Positions 22,196 to 29,667 are shown, numbered from the stretch's first letter. The stretch: 29,667 nt of DNA from Anaerolineae bacterium (GCA_016929795.1 JAFGIA010000364.1:1-29667); one strand, 5' to 3'. Translations and numbers: made by a program. Notes: generated from the letters alone by a model not told the origin.

Positions 22196-22921
22196 GTGGC
22201 TACAGCAGATCTTCTCCTACTCGCAGTAACCAGGATGCATGCCGGCATCTGCGTCGCCGGCATGACCACCGAGCCCGACCCCGTCACGGGGCTGCGTTGG
22301 GTGCGTCCCGTCCGCGAGCACGGGCACGTCCTCCTGGGCGACATCACCACCGCCGATGGCCGCACGCTGCACACCTTTGACGTCGTCGATCTCTCCCTCG
22401 TCCGCCCGTGCCCCGACCCTCCCCACGCCGAGGACTGGATCGTCGACTTTGCCCGCCCCCGCCCCCGTCTCCTGCGCCGCCTTGAAGGCGATCGCCGTAC
22501 CGCCTTCCTTGCCGCCCACCTCGACACCGACCCGCGCCAGGTCCTCGATCTCCACGAGCGCTCCCTCTGCCTCGTCGAGCCGGACCGCCTCTGGGGCCGT
22601 TTCCACCTCGATGCCTACACCGGCAAGCTCGACGCCGCCCTCGGCTTCACTCTCGGGCCCCGGCGCTATGCCGGCTCTCGCGCCAGGGGGGGGCTATCCG
22701 TCACCGACCTGAAGTGGCGTGCCCTCGGCCGCTCGTGGCTGCCCCCTGGTGGCGGCGGCCTCGACTTGGACCGGGGCGACCTCGAAGCGCGCCTCGGCAT
22801 CGAGCATATCTACCTGGTCGTCGGGCTGACGCGCAACTTCAAGGGCGCCTGCTGGCCCATCGTCGTCGGCGTCCACACCGTGCCCGACTACCATGCCCAG
22901 ATCGACTATGACAACCTGTGA
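22196..22921 (+). CDS. Predicted dual-OB-fold domain protein
   Basis: The 241-residue protein has no signal peptide or membrane segment. N-terminal features (a beta-strand, then Cys/Gly, GLRWVRPVREHGH and LLGDITTADGRTLHTFDVVDL) and C-terminal ones (YLVVGLTRNFKGACWPIVVGVH) match what I remember of proteins annotated as dual OB-containing domain. That family is often beside DUF488 and helicase genes. Assignment is from memory and should be tested. Nucleic-acid binding would be expected of OB folds. The GTG at 22196 has AGGAG at 22184-22188. It ends 7 nt before the recQ ATG, so it is in the same operon. Confidence 0.6.
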   Translation: MATADLLLLAVTRMHAGICVAGMTTEPDPVTGLRWVRPVREHGHVLLGDITTADGRTLHTFDVVDLSLVRPCPDPPHAEDWIVDFARPRPRLLRRLEGDRRTAFLAAHLDTDPRQVLDLHERSLCLVEPDRLWGRFHLDAYTGKLDAALGFTLGPRRYAGSRARGGLSVTDLKWRALGRSWLPPGGGGLDLDRGDLEARLGIEHIYLVVGLTRNFKGACWPIVVGVHTVPDYHAQIDYDNL

Positions 22922-22928
22922 GGAGGCC

Positions 22929-25900
22929 ATGACAGACGACATTTTGAACACCTTGGGGCTCACCCCGGCCCACGTGCCCGACCTGCCCTCCCAGACGCGC
23001 AACCGCCTCATCTCCTACCTCCTCCGCTGGGAGCACTTGGCCGCCGCTCGCGACTGCCTCGAGGCCCTTTCAGGCGACCTCGAGCACCGCGTCAGCCTGC
23101 TCGACAACCTCGCCCGCGCCTATGCCGGTCTCGGCGACGCTGCGCGTGCCGTCGACACCATGCGCCGCCGCAACACGCTCCGTGCCTCCAACTCGTCGCG
23201 CATCCTCGAGGCCCAGATGCACCTCGCCGCCGGTGACCTGCCCGCCGCCCGCGCCACCGCCCTCCACCTCCAGTCCGCCGCGCCCGACATGCTCGGCACC
23301 TGGAATCTGCAGGCCGACGTCTGCCTGGCTGAGGGGGACCTCGACGCCGCCGAGGTGGCCCTGCGCCGCATCGAGACCCTCAACCCCGGCAGCACGGTCA
23401 TGGCCGCCGGCCTGGCCCGCGTCTGGCAGGCGCGTGGCGACCCCGACCAGGCCCTCCTCTGGGCGCGCACCGCCCTCTCCCGCCTCGAGGCCGCCGAGCG
23501 CACCCCATCCGTCACCCTGCTCCGACTCCTTGAATCCCTCTACCGCGCGGCAGGCCACCTCGCTCAGGCCGAGGCCACCGCCGCCCGCCTCGCCGCCCAA
23601 CAAAGCGACGAGACCGTCACCCTTCGTGAAGAACTCGACCTTCTCCTCCCCACCACCTCTGCCCCGGCCATCCCCAAACCCTCTCGCCCCTCCCCCAGGT
23701 CGCCTGCCCGACCGGCTCCCGAGCGACCGGCCGGATCTTCCAGACTTCCAACCTTCCCACCTTCCCACCTTCCACCTATCGAGCTCACCCCCGACGAACA
23801 CTCCACCCTGACCACCGCCCTCCACGCCCACTTTCCCCACTCTGCCTTCCGCGAGGGCCAGGCCGAGACGATCGCCGCCGTCCTGCGCGGCGAGAGCGTC
23901 CTCGCCGTCATGCCCACCGGCGCCGGCAAGTCGCTCTGTTACCAGCTCGCTGCCACCCTCCTGCCTGGCACGGCACTCGTCATCTCTCCCCTCATCGCCC
24001 TCATGAAGGATCAACTCGACGGCCTGCCCGATGGTTTGGCCGCAGAAGCGACCGCCCTCAACTACACCCTCGACGGCGCTGAGCTCGACGCCCGTCTGGC
24101 GCGCGTCGCCGCCGGCGAGTGCCGCCTCGTCTATGCTGCGCCCGAGCGCCTGCGCCAGCGCCCCTTCCTCCACGCCCTGAAGCAGGCCGGCGTCTCGCTC
24201 CTCGTCGTGGACGAGGCCCATTGCGTTAGCCTGTGGGGCCACGACTTTCGCCCCGACTATCGCTTCATCGCCCACGCCTGGCGCGAGCTCGGCCGCCCGC
24301 GTATCCTGGGCATGACCGCCACCGCCACCCCCCGCGTGCAGGACGACATCCGGGCCGCGCTGGGTGATATGCGCCTGATCGCCACCGACGTCCACCGCCC
24401 CAACCTTCACCTGGAAGCGCATAGCTTTGCCAACGAAAAAGAAAAGAGCCAGGTCCTCGTCGCCCTTTGCCGCGCCATCGAGGGCAGCCTCATCGTCTAT
24501 GCCAACTCCCGCCAAAAATGTGAGGACCTGGCCGCTCTCCTCCGCCGCGCGCGCATCGACGCCATCCACTACCACGCCGGACTCGACGACCGCGCCGCCG
24601 CCCAGGACCAGTGGATGAGCGGCCGGGCGCGCGTCGTCGTCGCCACCATCGCCCTGGGCATGGGCATCGACAAGGCCGATGTGCGCGCCATCATCCACTA
24701 TAACCCGCCCATGGCGATCGAGAACTATTACCAGGAAGCCGGCCGCGCCGGCCGCGACGGCCAGCCCGCCCGCTGTGTCCTCTTTCACTCCTCGGCCGAC
24801 TGGGCCAACCTCAGCCGCTGGACGCGCCAGGCGGCCCTCGACGTCGACTTTTTGCGGCAGGTGTACGCCGCCGTCGGCCGCCGTCTCGCTGGCCGCGAGG
24901 TCGGCCTCCTCTCCACCGCCGACCTGGAGCGTGACCTGGGCAGCGACGAGACGCGCGTGCGTGTTGCCGTCCACTTTCTGGAGACGGCTGGCTTGCTCTG
25001 GCGCGGCTTCAACCTGCCGCGCACCGCCACGCTCCTGCTGCGTGTGGACCCCGCGGCGCTGCATGGCAAGGGGGGCGGCGCCCTGCGCCGCTTTGCCGAG
25101 GTCGCTCACCTGCGCCCGGGCCAGAGCCTCTCCCGCGACCTCATCGCCCTGGCAGCCGATGCAGCCACAGATGAAGAGCTGAGCGCCTGGCTCGATCCAC
25201 GCCACGTCGAGTACCACCTCCTCGACTGGGCCCGCGCCGGCTGGATCGAATACCGCGGCCTCGGCCGCGACATGCTCCTCGCCCTGCCCCCTGCCCCTTC
25301 CGACTCGCGCGAGCGGGTGGCTGCCCTGCTTGCCGACTACCGGGCCGGCCAGGATGCGCGCCTCGCCGAAATCAAGACCTATGCCCACACCCCTGCCTGC
25401 CGCCACGGCCACATCAGCGCCTACTTTGGCGGCCGCCGCATCGAGCAGTGCGCAGCGTGTGATAACTGTGGCGCCGCCATCCCTGGCGCTGCCGCCCCCG
25501 GCGCCCCTTTCGTCGTGGGCGCTTCAGCGCCGTCCTCCCCGCCTCGCCGCCCGCAATCCCCTACAACAACCCCTGCCCACCCGGCCTGGCACGGCGATCC
25601 CACCTACCCCCTCCTCCAGGCCGTGCGCGATCTGCCCTTCGCCCCCGGGCGCACCGCCCTGGCGCGCATCCTGGCCGGTGCCAGCACCAGCCCCATCAAG
25701 GGGGACCGCTTCCCCCTCTTTGGCATCCTCGCCGGCACCACCCAGGAGCGCATCCGCGCCCTCGCCGACGACCTCGTCGCCCGTGGCCTGCTCGAGTTGT
25801 ACAAGAAGGGCCGCTTCCCCCTTCTGCGGCTCACTGATCAGGGCCGGGCATGGCTCGCCAGCCACCCGCCTGAGAAGCAGCCGGCTGCCGTGTCCCCCGG

Positions 25901-26207
25901 GCGTGTGGACGAGCCCCCCCAGCCGGCCGCGCCATCGCGCCGGCCAGGGCGCAACAAGCAGGCCGGCGATGAAGGAGCGCCGGAATCGTACGATCTGGAC
26001 CTCTACCAGCGCCTCCGCGCCTGGCGCCTGGAGACGGCCCGCGCCATCGCCAAACCGCCCTACATCGTCTTCCCCGACAGGACACTACAAGAGATCGCCA
26101 CGTCGAGGCCGGCGACCCTCGCCGAGCTGGAAGACATCCATGGCGTCGGCCCTCGGAAATTAGAGCTCTACGGAGAGGCCGTCCTCAAGATCGTCGCGGG
26201 CGAGTAA
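22929..26207 (+). CDS. recQ: RecQ-family DNA helicase with N-terminal TPR-like extension
   Basis: The 1092-residue product is far longer than E. coli RecQ (about 610). Residues 1-235 are TPR-like helical repeats (such as LDNLARAYAGLGDAARAVDTMRR and WNLQADVCLAEGDLDAAEVALRRIETLNPG). A Pro/Ser-rich linker follows (240-285). The 3'-5' helicase core has Walker A MPTGAGKS (328-335), DEAH (428-431), TATATP (463-468) and the motif VI region QEAGRAGRDGQP (602-613). The RecQ zinc site uses Cys824, Cys841, Cys844 and Cys847. A winged-helix (RQC-like) region covers about 890-980, and an HRDC domain covers 1021-1092. RecQ unwinds recombination and repair intermediates. The linker is encoded partly by an 8-nt repeat tract. 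The ATG at 22929 directly follows an AGGAGG site. Confidence 0.9.
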   Translation: MTDDILNTLGLTPAHVPDLPSQTRNRLISYLLRWEHLAAARDCLEALSGDLEHRVSLLDNLARAYAGLGDAARAVDTMRRRNTLRASNSSRILEAQMHLAAGDLPAARATALHLQSAAPDMLGTWNLQADVCLAEGDLDAAEVALRRIETLNPGSTVMAAGLARVWQARGDPDQALLWARTALSRLEAAERTPSVTLLRLLESLYRAAGHLAQAEATAARLAAQQSDETVTLREELDLLLPTTSAPAIPKPSRPSPRSPARPAPERPAGSSRLPTFPPSHLPPIELTPDEHSTLTTALHAHFPHSAFREGQAETIAAVLRGESVLAVMPTGAGKSLCYQLAATLLPGTALVISPLIALMKDQLDGLPDGLAAEATALNYTLDGAELDARLARVAAGECRLVYAAPERLRQRPFLHALKQAGVSLLVVDEAHCVSLWGHDFRPDYRFIAHAWRELGRPRILGMTATATPRVQDDIRAALGDMRLIATDVHRPNLHLEAHSFANEKEKSQVLVALCRAIEGSLIVYANSRQKCEDLAALLRRARIDAIHYHAGLDDRAAAQDQWMSGRARVVVATIALGMGIDKADVRAIIHYNPPMAIENYYQEAGRAGRDGQPARCVLFHSSADWANLSRWTRQAALDVDFLRQVYAAVGRRLAGREVGLLSTADLERDLGSDETRVRVAVHFLETAGLLWRGFNLPRTATLLLRVDPAALHGKGGGALRRFAEVAHLRPGQSLSRDLIALAADAATDEELSAWLDPRHVEYHLLDWARAGWIEYRGLGRDMLLALPPAPSDSRERVAALLADYRAGQDARLAEIKTYAHTPACRHGHISAYFGGRRIEQCAACDNCGAAIPGAAAPGAPFVVGASAPSSPPRRPQSPTTTPAHPAWHGDPTYPLLQAVRDLPFAPGRTALARILAGASTSPIKGDRFPLFGILAGTTQERIRALADDLVARGLLELYKKGRFPLLRLTDQGRAWLASHPPEKQPAAVSPGRVDEPPQPAAPSRRPGRNKQAGDEGAPESYDLDLYQRLRAWRLETARAIAKPPYIVFPDRTLQEIATSRPATLAELEDIHGVGPRKLELYGEAVLKIVAGE
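23736..23776 (+). repeat. Short tandem repeat inside the RecQ linker
   Basis: A pyrimidine-rich tract with repeated CTTCCA/CCTTCCCA units (period 7-8) encodes the linker segment between the TPR-like and helicase parts. The reading frame stays open across it. Confidence 0.6.
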
Positions 26208-26363
26208 CACACTGACTGTCAGGGACGCGGCCTACACCTGAATTTCTACACCGACGACGCCGGCCGCTGCATCGCCCGCTTTCAGCCCCGACCCGGGCAC
26301 CAGGGCTTTCCCGGCCATCTCCACGATGGGATCGCCGGCACCCTGCTGGACGAGCCGACTTAA
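26208..26363 (+). pseudogene. Remnant of a PaaI-type hotdog thioesterase
   Basis: In the frame following the recQ stop, the stretch from 26217 to a TAA at 26361-26363 reads as the middle of a hotdog thioesterase. It has a Cys, then GLHLNFYTDD, ARFQPRPGHQGFPG, HLHDGIAGTLLDE. Intact relatives have about 150 residues and a HGGI motif; here it is HDGI, with no start codon and no C-terminal half. It looks like the decayed leftover of a deleted gene rather than a working product. Confidence 0.65.
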
Positions 26364-26424
26364 ATTCCTGTACACGCTGGCCTTTTCGCTGTAGGACTGA
26401 GTATTACTGCTGCATTGCACAACG

Positions 26425-26462
26425 AAGGAACCTCGACTCGCGATGAGCCGAGGTCCTTTTTT
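26425..26462 (+). terminator. Intrinsic terminator downstream of recQ
   Basis: Arms 26425-26435 and 26449-26458 pair with one bulged base, with an inner 3-bp stem. Six T follow (26457-26462). It would end the DUF488-recQ transcript after the pseudogene and separate it from the convergent toxin-antitoxin pair. Confidence 0.8.
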
Positions 26463-26487
26463 GAGATTGACCAACTGGGCGCGTCAC

Positions 26488-26862
26488 TCAGGAATCGATG
26501 ATATCATCCGGTTCAAGTCCCAACTCCTTTGCAATGGCAGCCAACGCCTCAGGACCTGGCTTTCTTTTGCCTGATTCAACCTGCGACAAGTACGATGCAC
26601 CAAGACCACTGGCTTCTGCCAACCGCTTCCGACTCATCCCGCGATGTTCTCGCCAGACACGTACCGGGTTGGCACCATCCAGTATGGCATAGGTCACCTC
26701 GCTCGGGACCAGTTCCTCTCCTGCGGCCACCGCCTTTTTGGCCTCGTCGTAGGCGCGTACATCCTGCAACATCTCAGCCTCTTCTACCAGTCTCTCATAC
26801 TCTTCATACGGCAGCACCGCCCATTCAGGCTTGCCGTTCTTTTCGATCACCTGTACGCTCAT
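26488..26862 (-). CDS. XRE-family antitoxin
   Basis: The 124-residue protein has an N-terminal segment (about 1-60; EWAVLPYEEYERLVEEAEMLQD) like the dimerising part of Phd/YefM-type antitoxins. A Cro/C1-type helix-turn-helix follows at about 68-118 (WREHRGMSRKRLAEASGLGASYLSQVESGKRKP). It should neutralise the RelE-like toxin and repress the shared promoter. Its ATG overlaps the toxin TGA as ATGA. Toxin-first order is typical of HigBA-like pairs. The DNA is less GC-rich than its neighbours, which suggests acquisition by transfer. Confidence 0.85.
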   Translation of the reverse strand: MSVQVIEKNGKPEWAVLPYEEYERLVEEAEMLQDVRAYDEAKKAVAAGEELVPSEVTYAILDGANPVRVWREHRGMSRKRLAEASGLGASYLSQVESGKRKPGPEALAAIAKELGLEPDDIIDS

Positions 26863-27122
26863 CGGTATACCTCCCCACGCGACCCTATCCGAAGCACCAG
26901 GACAATCAATTCGTCATTCTCAACCTCATAGATTACCCGCCAGTCCCCCACCCGCAGACGATAGCCAGGCCGGTTCTGAAGCTTGGTCACATCAAGATGC
27001 TCGGCGTAAGGATTTGTCGCGAGATCGTCCAGGCTGCGATGAATTCGCTGGGCAATACTCCGCGAAAGTTTGCGGAGCGTTTTGTCAGCACTCTTTGTGA
27101 ATAGGACTCTGTACACTGGCAT
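26859..27122 (-). CDS. RelE/ParE-superfamily toxin
   Basis: The 87-residue protein shows the RelE fold signatures: FTKSADKTLRKL (8-19), the RSLDDLATNPY helix (29-39), LQNRPGYRLRVGDWRVIYEVEND (48-70) and VLRIGSRGEVYR at the end. The GYRLRVGDWRVIYEV strand pair and the C-terminal Arg/Tyr are typical of mRNA-cleaving RelE enzymes. The start is uncertain. ATG at 27122 fits the family, but an in-frame ATG at 27176 has a better ribosome site (GGGAG, 5-nt spacing) and would add 18 basic residues. Confidence 0.85.
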   Translation of the reverse strand: MPVYRVLFTKSADKTLRKLSRSIAQRIHRSLDDLATNPYAEHLDVTKLQNRPGYRLRVGDWRVIYEVENDELIVLVLRIGSRGEVYR

Positions 27123-27197
27123 GGTTCTCTCTGGCCGTCTGCATATCCTTGCCGCAGAGCGGTTCTCTCGTGGCATCTACGCTCCCGATCCACGCCA

Positions 27198-27226
27198 ATT
27201 ATACATCAAAGGACACATGCTGGCAA
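27198..27226 (-). promoter_or_regulatory. Promoter of the toxin-antitoxin pair
   Basis: TTGCCA (27226-27221) and TATAAT (27203-27198) on the minus strand, 17 bp apart. Predicted transcription start is near 27191. This is the likely target of antitoxin autoregulation. Confidence 0.7.
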
Positions 27227-27266
27227 GCACATGCGAGGCGATTCCAGCGGAAGCAGTGGAGGGCCC

Positions 27267-27295
27267 TTGTTAAAAGCCTCGTTTTGTGCTATAAT
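27267..27295 (+). promoter_or_regulatory. Promoter of the secreted VWA protein gene
   Basis: TTGTTA at 27267-27272, 17 bp, TATAAT at 27290-27295. It is divergent from the toxin-antitoxin promoter and about 300 nt ahead of the ATG at 27609. Confidence 0.65.
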
Positions 27296-27302
27296 GAATG
27301 TG

Positions 27303-27608
27303 GTTGTGGCCTTTCGCCCTACCCGCACGGATCAACTGGCCTTGGTGTGCAACGCATCCCACTGACTGTGCAAGGAGCACGTTGTGCCCGCATTGTGGAG
27401 AGGAGGTGGCTGGAGAAGAAGAACATAGGTCACTTGTAGAACGGATCGAATAGGGGGCCGTCGCCCTGACGCCTTGCATGGAGGGCCCTTCGGAAGCGGA
27501 GTGGCAAGTGGGCACTGGGTGAGGGCTCTCGCCGGCGCCCCGGCTTTGCCAACAGCCATGAATTGATAGTATCGGAAACGCGAGAACCCCACTCATGAGG
27601 AGGGTAAA
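27303..27608 (+). promoter_or_regulatory. Long structured leader of the VWA protein gene
   Basis: About 300 nt separate the promoter from the coding start. The second half is rich in short complementary segments, including a CUUCGG tetraloop hairpin near 27489 and pairing between ggcaa near 27506 and ttgcc near 27546. I could not match it to TPP, cobalamin, SAM, glycine or c-di-GMP riboswitch consensus by eye. It could be an undescribed regulatory RNA or only GC-rich sequence. Confidence 0.35.
27382..27453 (+). CDS. Possible 23-residue CPHC microprotein in the leader
   Basis: A TTG at 27382 lies 4 nt after AAGGAG (27372-27377) and opens a frame reading (M)CPHCGEEVAGEEEHRSLV and then ERIE, before a TAG at 27451-27453. 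CPHCG is half of a zinc-ribbon knuckle and the rest is acidic. It may be a leader peptide, a remnant of a zinc-ribbon gene, or chance. Evidence is limited to the ribosome site and residue pattern. Confidence 0.25.
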   Translation: MCPHCGEEVAGEEEHRSLVERIE

Positions 27609-29667
27609 ATGTGTAATTCTACAGGGCGCCGGAAGGTTTCTTCCGCATGTGCGATCTTGCTGCTCGTGCCCCTGCTGAGCCTGGGGCTGCCGGGTGGTGT
27701 TGCAGCCCCCCAGCCTGTCGCAGCAGGCACCTGCCCCCACAACCCGGAGCTTGGTGGCCCCAGTGGGGTCACCCTAGACGAGTGCGTCACCTCGACGCAC
27801 TTTATCGTCTACTATACCACAGACGCAGCAGATTCCCCGCACCACATCAACAGCGAAGCCCAGGCCCAGCGCGTCGCCGACAACCTGGAGTACGCCTGGG
27901 ATCGCTACGTCAACGATCCCGACTTTGGCTTTCGCGTGCCGCTGAACACCGATGTAGAAGAGCTCGAGGTCTGGATCTATGACATTGGCTATCTCGGCGT
28001 GACCTCGATGATCTGGAATCACATGGAAGTCGATTCCGGCTACGTACGCGGCGACGACCTGGTGCAGAGCAAAGCGACGCCCCTGCACGAGCTGCTCCAC
28101 CGCGTGCAGTACAAGTACGACATTGGCGACGAGGGGCTTTGGGCCGTGGAAGGCCACGCCAAGTGCATGGAGGACCTGGTCTTTGCGGACATTGACGACG
28201 TGGCGGGCACACAGTACCAGCTCCGCAGCAACGGCTACCTGGGCAATCCCAACTGGGACGTGACCACCGCCAGCTACAACGCCTGCCTCTTTTGGAAGTA
28301 CGCCACCGAGCAGTATGGCGCCGCCACCGACGAGCCCGAGGTCGGTGTCGACCTCATCCGCCGCTACTGGCTGGCGGGCGAGTCGCCGGGCGTCGCCAAC
28401 CTCACCAGCTTTGACCACGCCCTCGATGCGCTCGGCTACCCGGCCGTCACCTTCGGCCACGTCTTTCGCCAGTGGATCGTGGCCAACTATACCAAGGACC
28501 TGGCGACCGTGCCCGATGCCAGCTACTCCTACATAGACGACGACGACAACCCCTACAGCCCCGTGGTCAAGAGCCTGAATGCCAGCATCGGCACCGGGGA
28601 CTATACTACGCTGCCAGGCGAGTCGATCAACTCCTGGGGTGCCAAGTACTACCGCGTCACCCCGGAGGCGAGCTGCACCGCCATCAACTTTGACTTTGAG
28701 CACAACTCGGGCAGCCCCGCCTACAACGTGATCACGGTCAAGGACGACGAGCTGATCGACCATTGGTCGAGCACCTCGGCAGACTGGAGCAAGACGGTGG
28801 TGAACGACAGCTACGACGAAGTCGTGGCCATCGTCGGCGGCAACGGCGGCAACGCCAACGTCGATCTCAGCTACGGCTGCGCCGAGCTGAGCCTCAACAT
28901 CGTCGACCCGACGACCCTCGCGCCCGCCTTTGTCGGCAGTATCCTCGACCCGGGCAAATTCCTGGTGCGCCTCGAGGTCACCAGCCCGCAGAACATCAAG
29001 GTCGAGAACCTGAACGCCCAGGATTTTGAGATCAGCGTGGGCACGGCAGCCGCCGACGTCATCCTCGGCGCCTACGTGCAGAGCCAGTTCTGGCTCCTGG
29101 TGCAGGCGCCAGGGCAGGCGGCGCCCGGCGACTATGACCTGACCGCCACCTTTGGCACTGCCACCGACACTGAAGTCGCGTCGGTCAAATACGTCACCTA
29201 CGTGCACGACGACATGCTTGTGATCGACCGTTCCGGCAGCATGAGTATCGGCAACAAGATCGGGGCCGCCAAGAACGCTGCCAGGCTCTATACCGACGCC
29301 ACCGACGATGGCAACATGCTCGGCCTGGTCAGCTTTACCGGCGACAATATCGAGCCGAACGAGGATGCAACACTCAACTACGACCTCACCCTGGTGAACA
29401 GCACCGTGCGAAACGCCATCAAGACAGAGATCAGTGGGATCGTGCTTGGCAACATGACCTCCATCGGCGACGGGCTCTACCTGGCCCTCGATCGGCTGCA
29501 GGCAGAAGGCGACCCCGACCATGACTGCACCATGGTGCTGCTCAGCGACGGCTGGGAAAACGAGGCACGCTACTGGGACTACCCCGGCCAACCGTCCGTC
29601 AAGGCCGATGTCCTCGCTTCTGGCTGTGCGGTCGATACTATCGCCCTCGGGCCGGACACCGACGAGG
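27609..29667 (+). CDS. Secreted HELLH metalloprotease-like and VWA-domain protein (3' end outside window)
   Basis: At least 686 residues are encoded and the frame is open at the right edge. A signal peptide is clear: basic RRK, hydrophobic AILLLVPLLSLGLPGG, then AA-P. The first part contains HELLH at 160-164 and WAVEGHA at 178-184. That is a gluzincin-like zinc site in which Glu181 could be the third ligand. Beta-rich linkers follow at about 330-530. A von Willebrand A domain begins near 535, with MIDAS residues DRSGS (Asp540, Ser542, Ser544), Thr617 and Asp647 (SDG). Protease-plus-VWA order recalls animal CLCA proteins. It is presumably exported and cell-surface or extracellular. The ATG has a GAGGAGGG site at 27597-27604. 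Confidence 0.8.
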   Translation, partial: MCNSTGRRKVSSACAILLLVPLLSLGLPGGVAAPQPVAAGTCPHNPELGGPSGVTLDECVTSTHFIVYYTTDAADSPHHINSEAQAQRVADNLEYAWDRYVNDPDFGFRVPLNTDVEELEVWIYDIGYLGVTSMIWNHMEVDSGYVRGDDLVQSKATPLHELLHRVQYKYDIGDEGLWAVEGHAKCMEDLVFADIDDVAGTQYQLRSNGYLGNPNWDVTTASYNACLFWKYATEQYGAATDEPEVGVDLIRRYWLAGESPGVANLTSFDHALDALGYPAVTFGHVFRQWIVANYTKDLATVPDASYSYIDDDDNPYSPVVKSLNASIGTGDYTTLPGESINSWGAKYYRVTPEASCTAINFDFEHNSGSPAYNVITVKDDELIDHWSSTSADWSKTVVNDSYDEVVAIVGGNGGNANVDLSYGCAELSLNIVDPTTLAPAFVGSILDPGKFLVRLEVTSPQNIKVENLNAQDFEISVGTAAADVILGAYVQSQFWLLVQAPGQAAPGDYDLTATFGTATDTEVASVKYVTYVHDDMLVIDRSGSMSIGNKIGAAKNAARLYTDATDDGNMLGLVSFTGDNIEPNEDATLNYDLTLVNSTVRNAIKTEISGIVLGNMTSIGDGLYLALDRLQAEGDPDHDCTMVLLSDGWENEARYWDYPGQPSVKADVLASGCAVDTIALGPDTDE

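Noticed and set aside
23070..25412. 780-codon open frame on the minus strand
   Set aside because: It lies entirely opposite recQ. Its composition follows from the GC-rich third positions of recQ, and no motif is recognisable.
26208..27300. Insertion sequence or integrase remnant next to the toxin-antitoxin pair
   Set aside because: No transposase motif, terminal inverted repeat or target duplication was found around this lower-GC patch.
27303..27608. Known riboswitch (TPP, cobalamin, SAM, glycine, c-di-GMP)
   Set aside because: None of the conserved core sequences of these classes could be found by eye, so only an unassigned leader is reported.
27774..29591. 605-codon open frame on the minus strand
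   Set aside because: It is antisense to the signal-peptide/HELLH/VWA gene, whose translation shows recognisable motifs. The antisense product is Val/Gly/His-rich shadow sequence with no family features.

Overview
The window is high-GC bacterial DNA. Gene density is high and genes sit in short co-oriented clusters with AUGA-type stop/start overlaps. Promoters follow one pattern: a TTGnnn box, exactly 17 bp, then a TATAAT-like box. I saw no rRNA, tRNA, CRISPR array, prophage or insertion sequence. Protein content (an RsmD with an APPQ motif, a MtaD-type deaminase fused to a CYTH domain, HEAT and TPR proteins with acidic tails, a secreted VWA protein, a uroporphyrinogen-decarboxylase-like protein that is not HemE) suggests Chloroflexota, perhaps Anaerolineae or Caldilineae. 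That placement is inference from memory of these families, not a search result.

Layout. (1) 243-1169, plus: 5'-methylthioadenosine phosphorylase (mtnP). (2) 1282-10298, minus, read from right to left: a UroD/MtaA-family protein, a DsbA-like domain fused to a NhaA Na+/H+ antiporter, moeA and mobB (molybdenum cofactor), a small Cys-cluster protein with an Asp/Glu/Trp tail, a MTA/SAH deaminase-CYTH fusion, a GNAT acyltransferase, and an enolase-superfamily N-acylamino-acid racemase/OSB-synthase-like enzyme. (3) 10557-14585, plus: ychF, then the rpsF-ssb-rpsR operon with an SSB that carries two OB folds, then a membrane-anchored parvulin-type foldase. (4) 14643-16820, minus: bifunctional (p)ppGpp synthetase/hydrolase with an attenuator-like hairpin in its leader. 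(5) 17010-20404, plus: a membrane metal-dependent hydrolase that may be leaderless, rsmD, a HEAT-repeat protein, a TPR protein and a membrane/winged-helix/zinc-ribbon protein. (6) 20522-26207, plus: a rubrerythrin split over two overlapping genes, two tandem DUF488 genes, a predicted dual-OB protein and a RecQ helicase with an extra N-terminal TPR-like region. (7) 26208-27122: a truncated hotdog thioesterase remnant, a terminator and a RelE/XRE toxin-antitoxin pair on the minus strand. (8) 27267-29667, plus: a strong promoter, a roughly 300-nt structured leader, then a secreted HELLH metalloprotease-like plus VWA protein cut by the window edge.

How the genes may work together. mtnP and the deaminase both consume methylthioadenosine, so the left side holds two MTA outlets. 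The GNAT and racemase genes resemble a known D- to L-amino acid interconversion pair that uses N-succinyl intermediates. moeA and mobB make the molybdopterin dinucleotide cofactor. ychF, rpsF-ssb-rpsR, rel and rsmD are translation, replication and stress housekeeping. The most system-like accessory block is DUF488, DUF488, dual-OB and RecQ (21221-26207), four tightly packed co-directional genes that look like a nucleic-acid processing cassette of unknown purpose.
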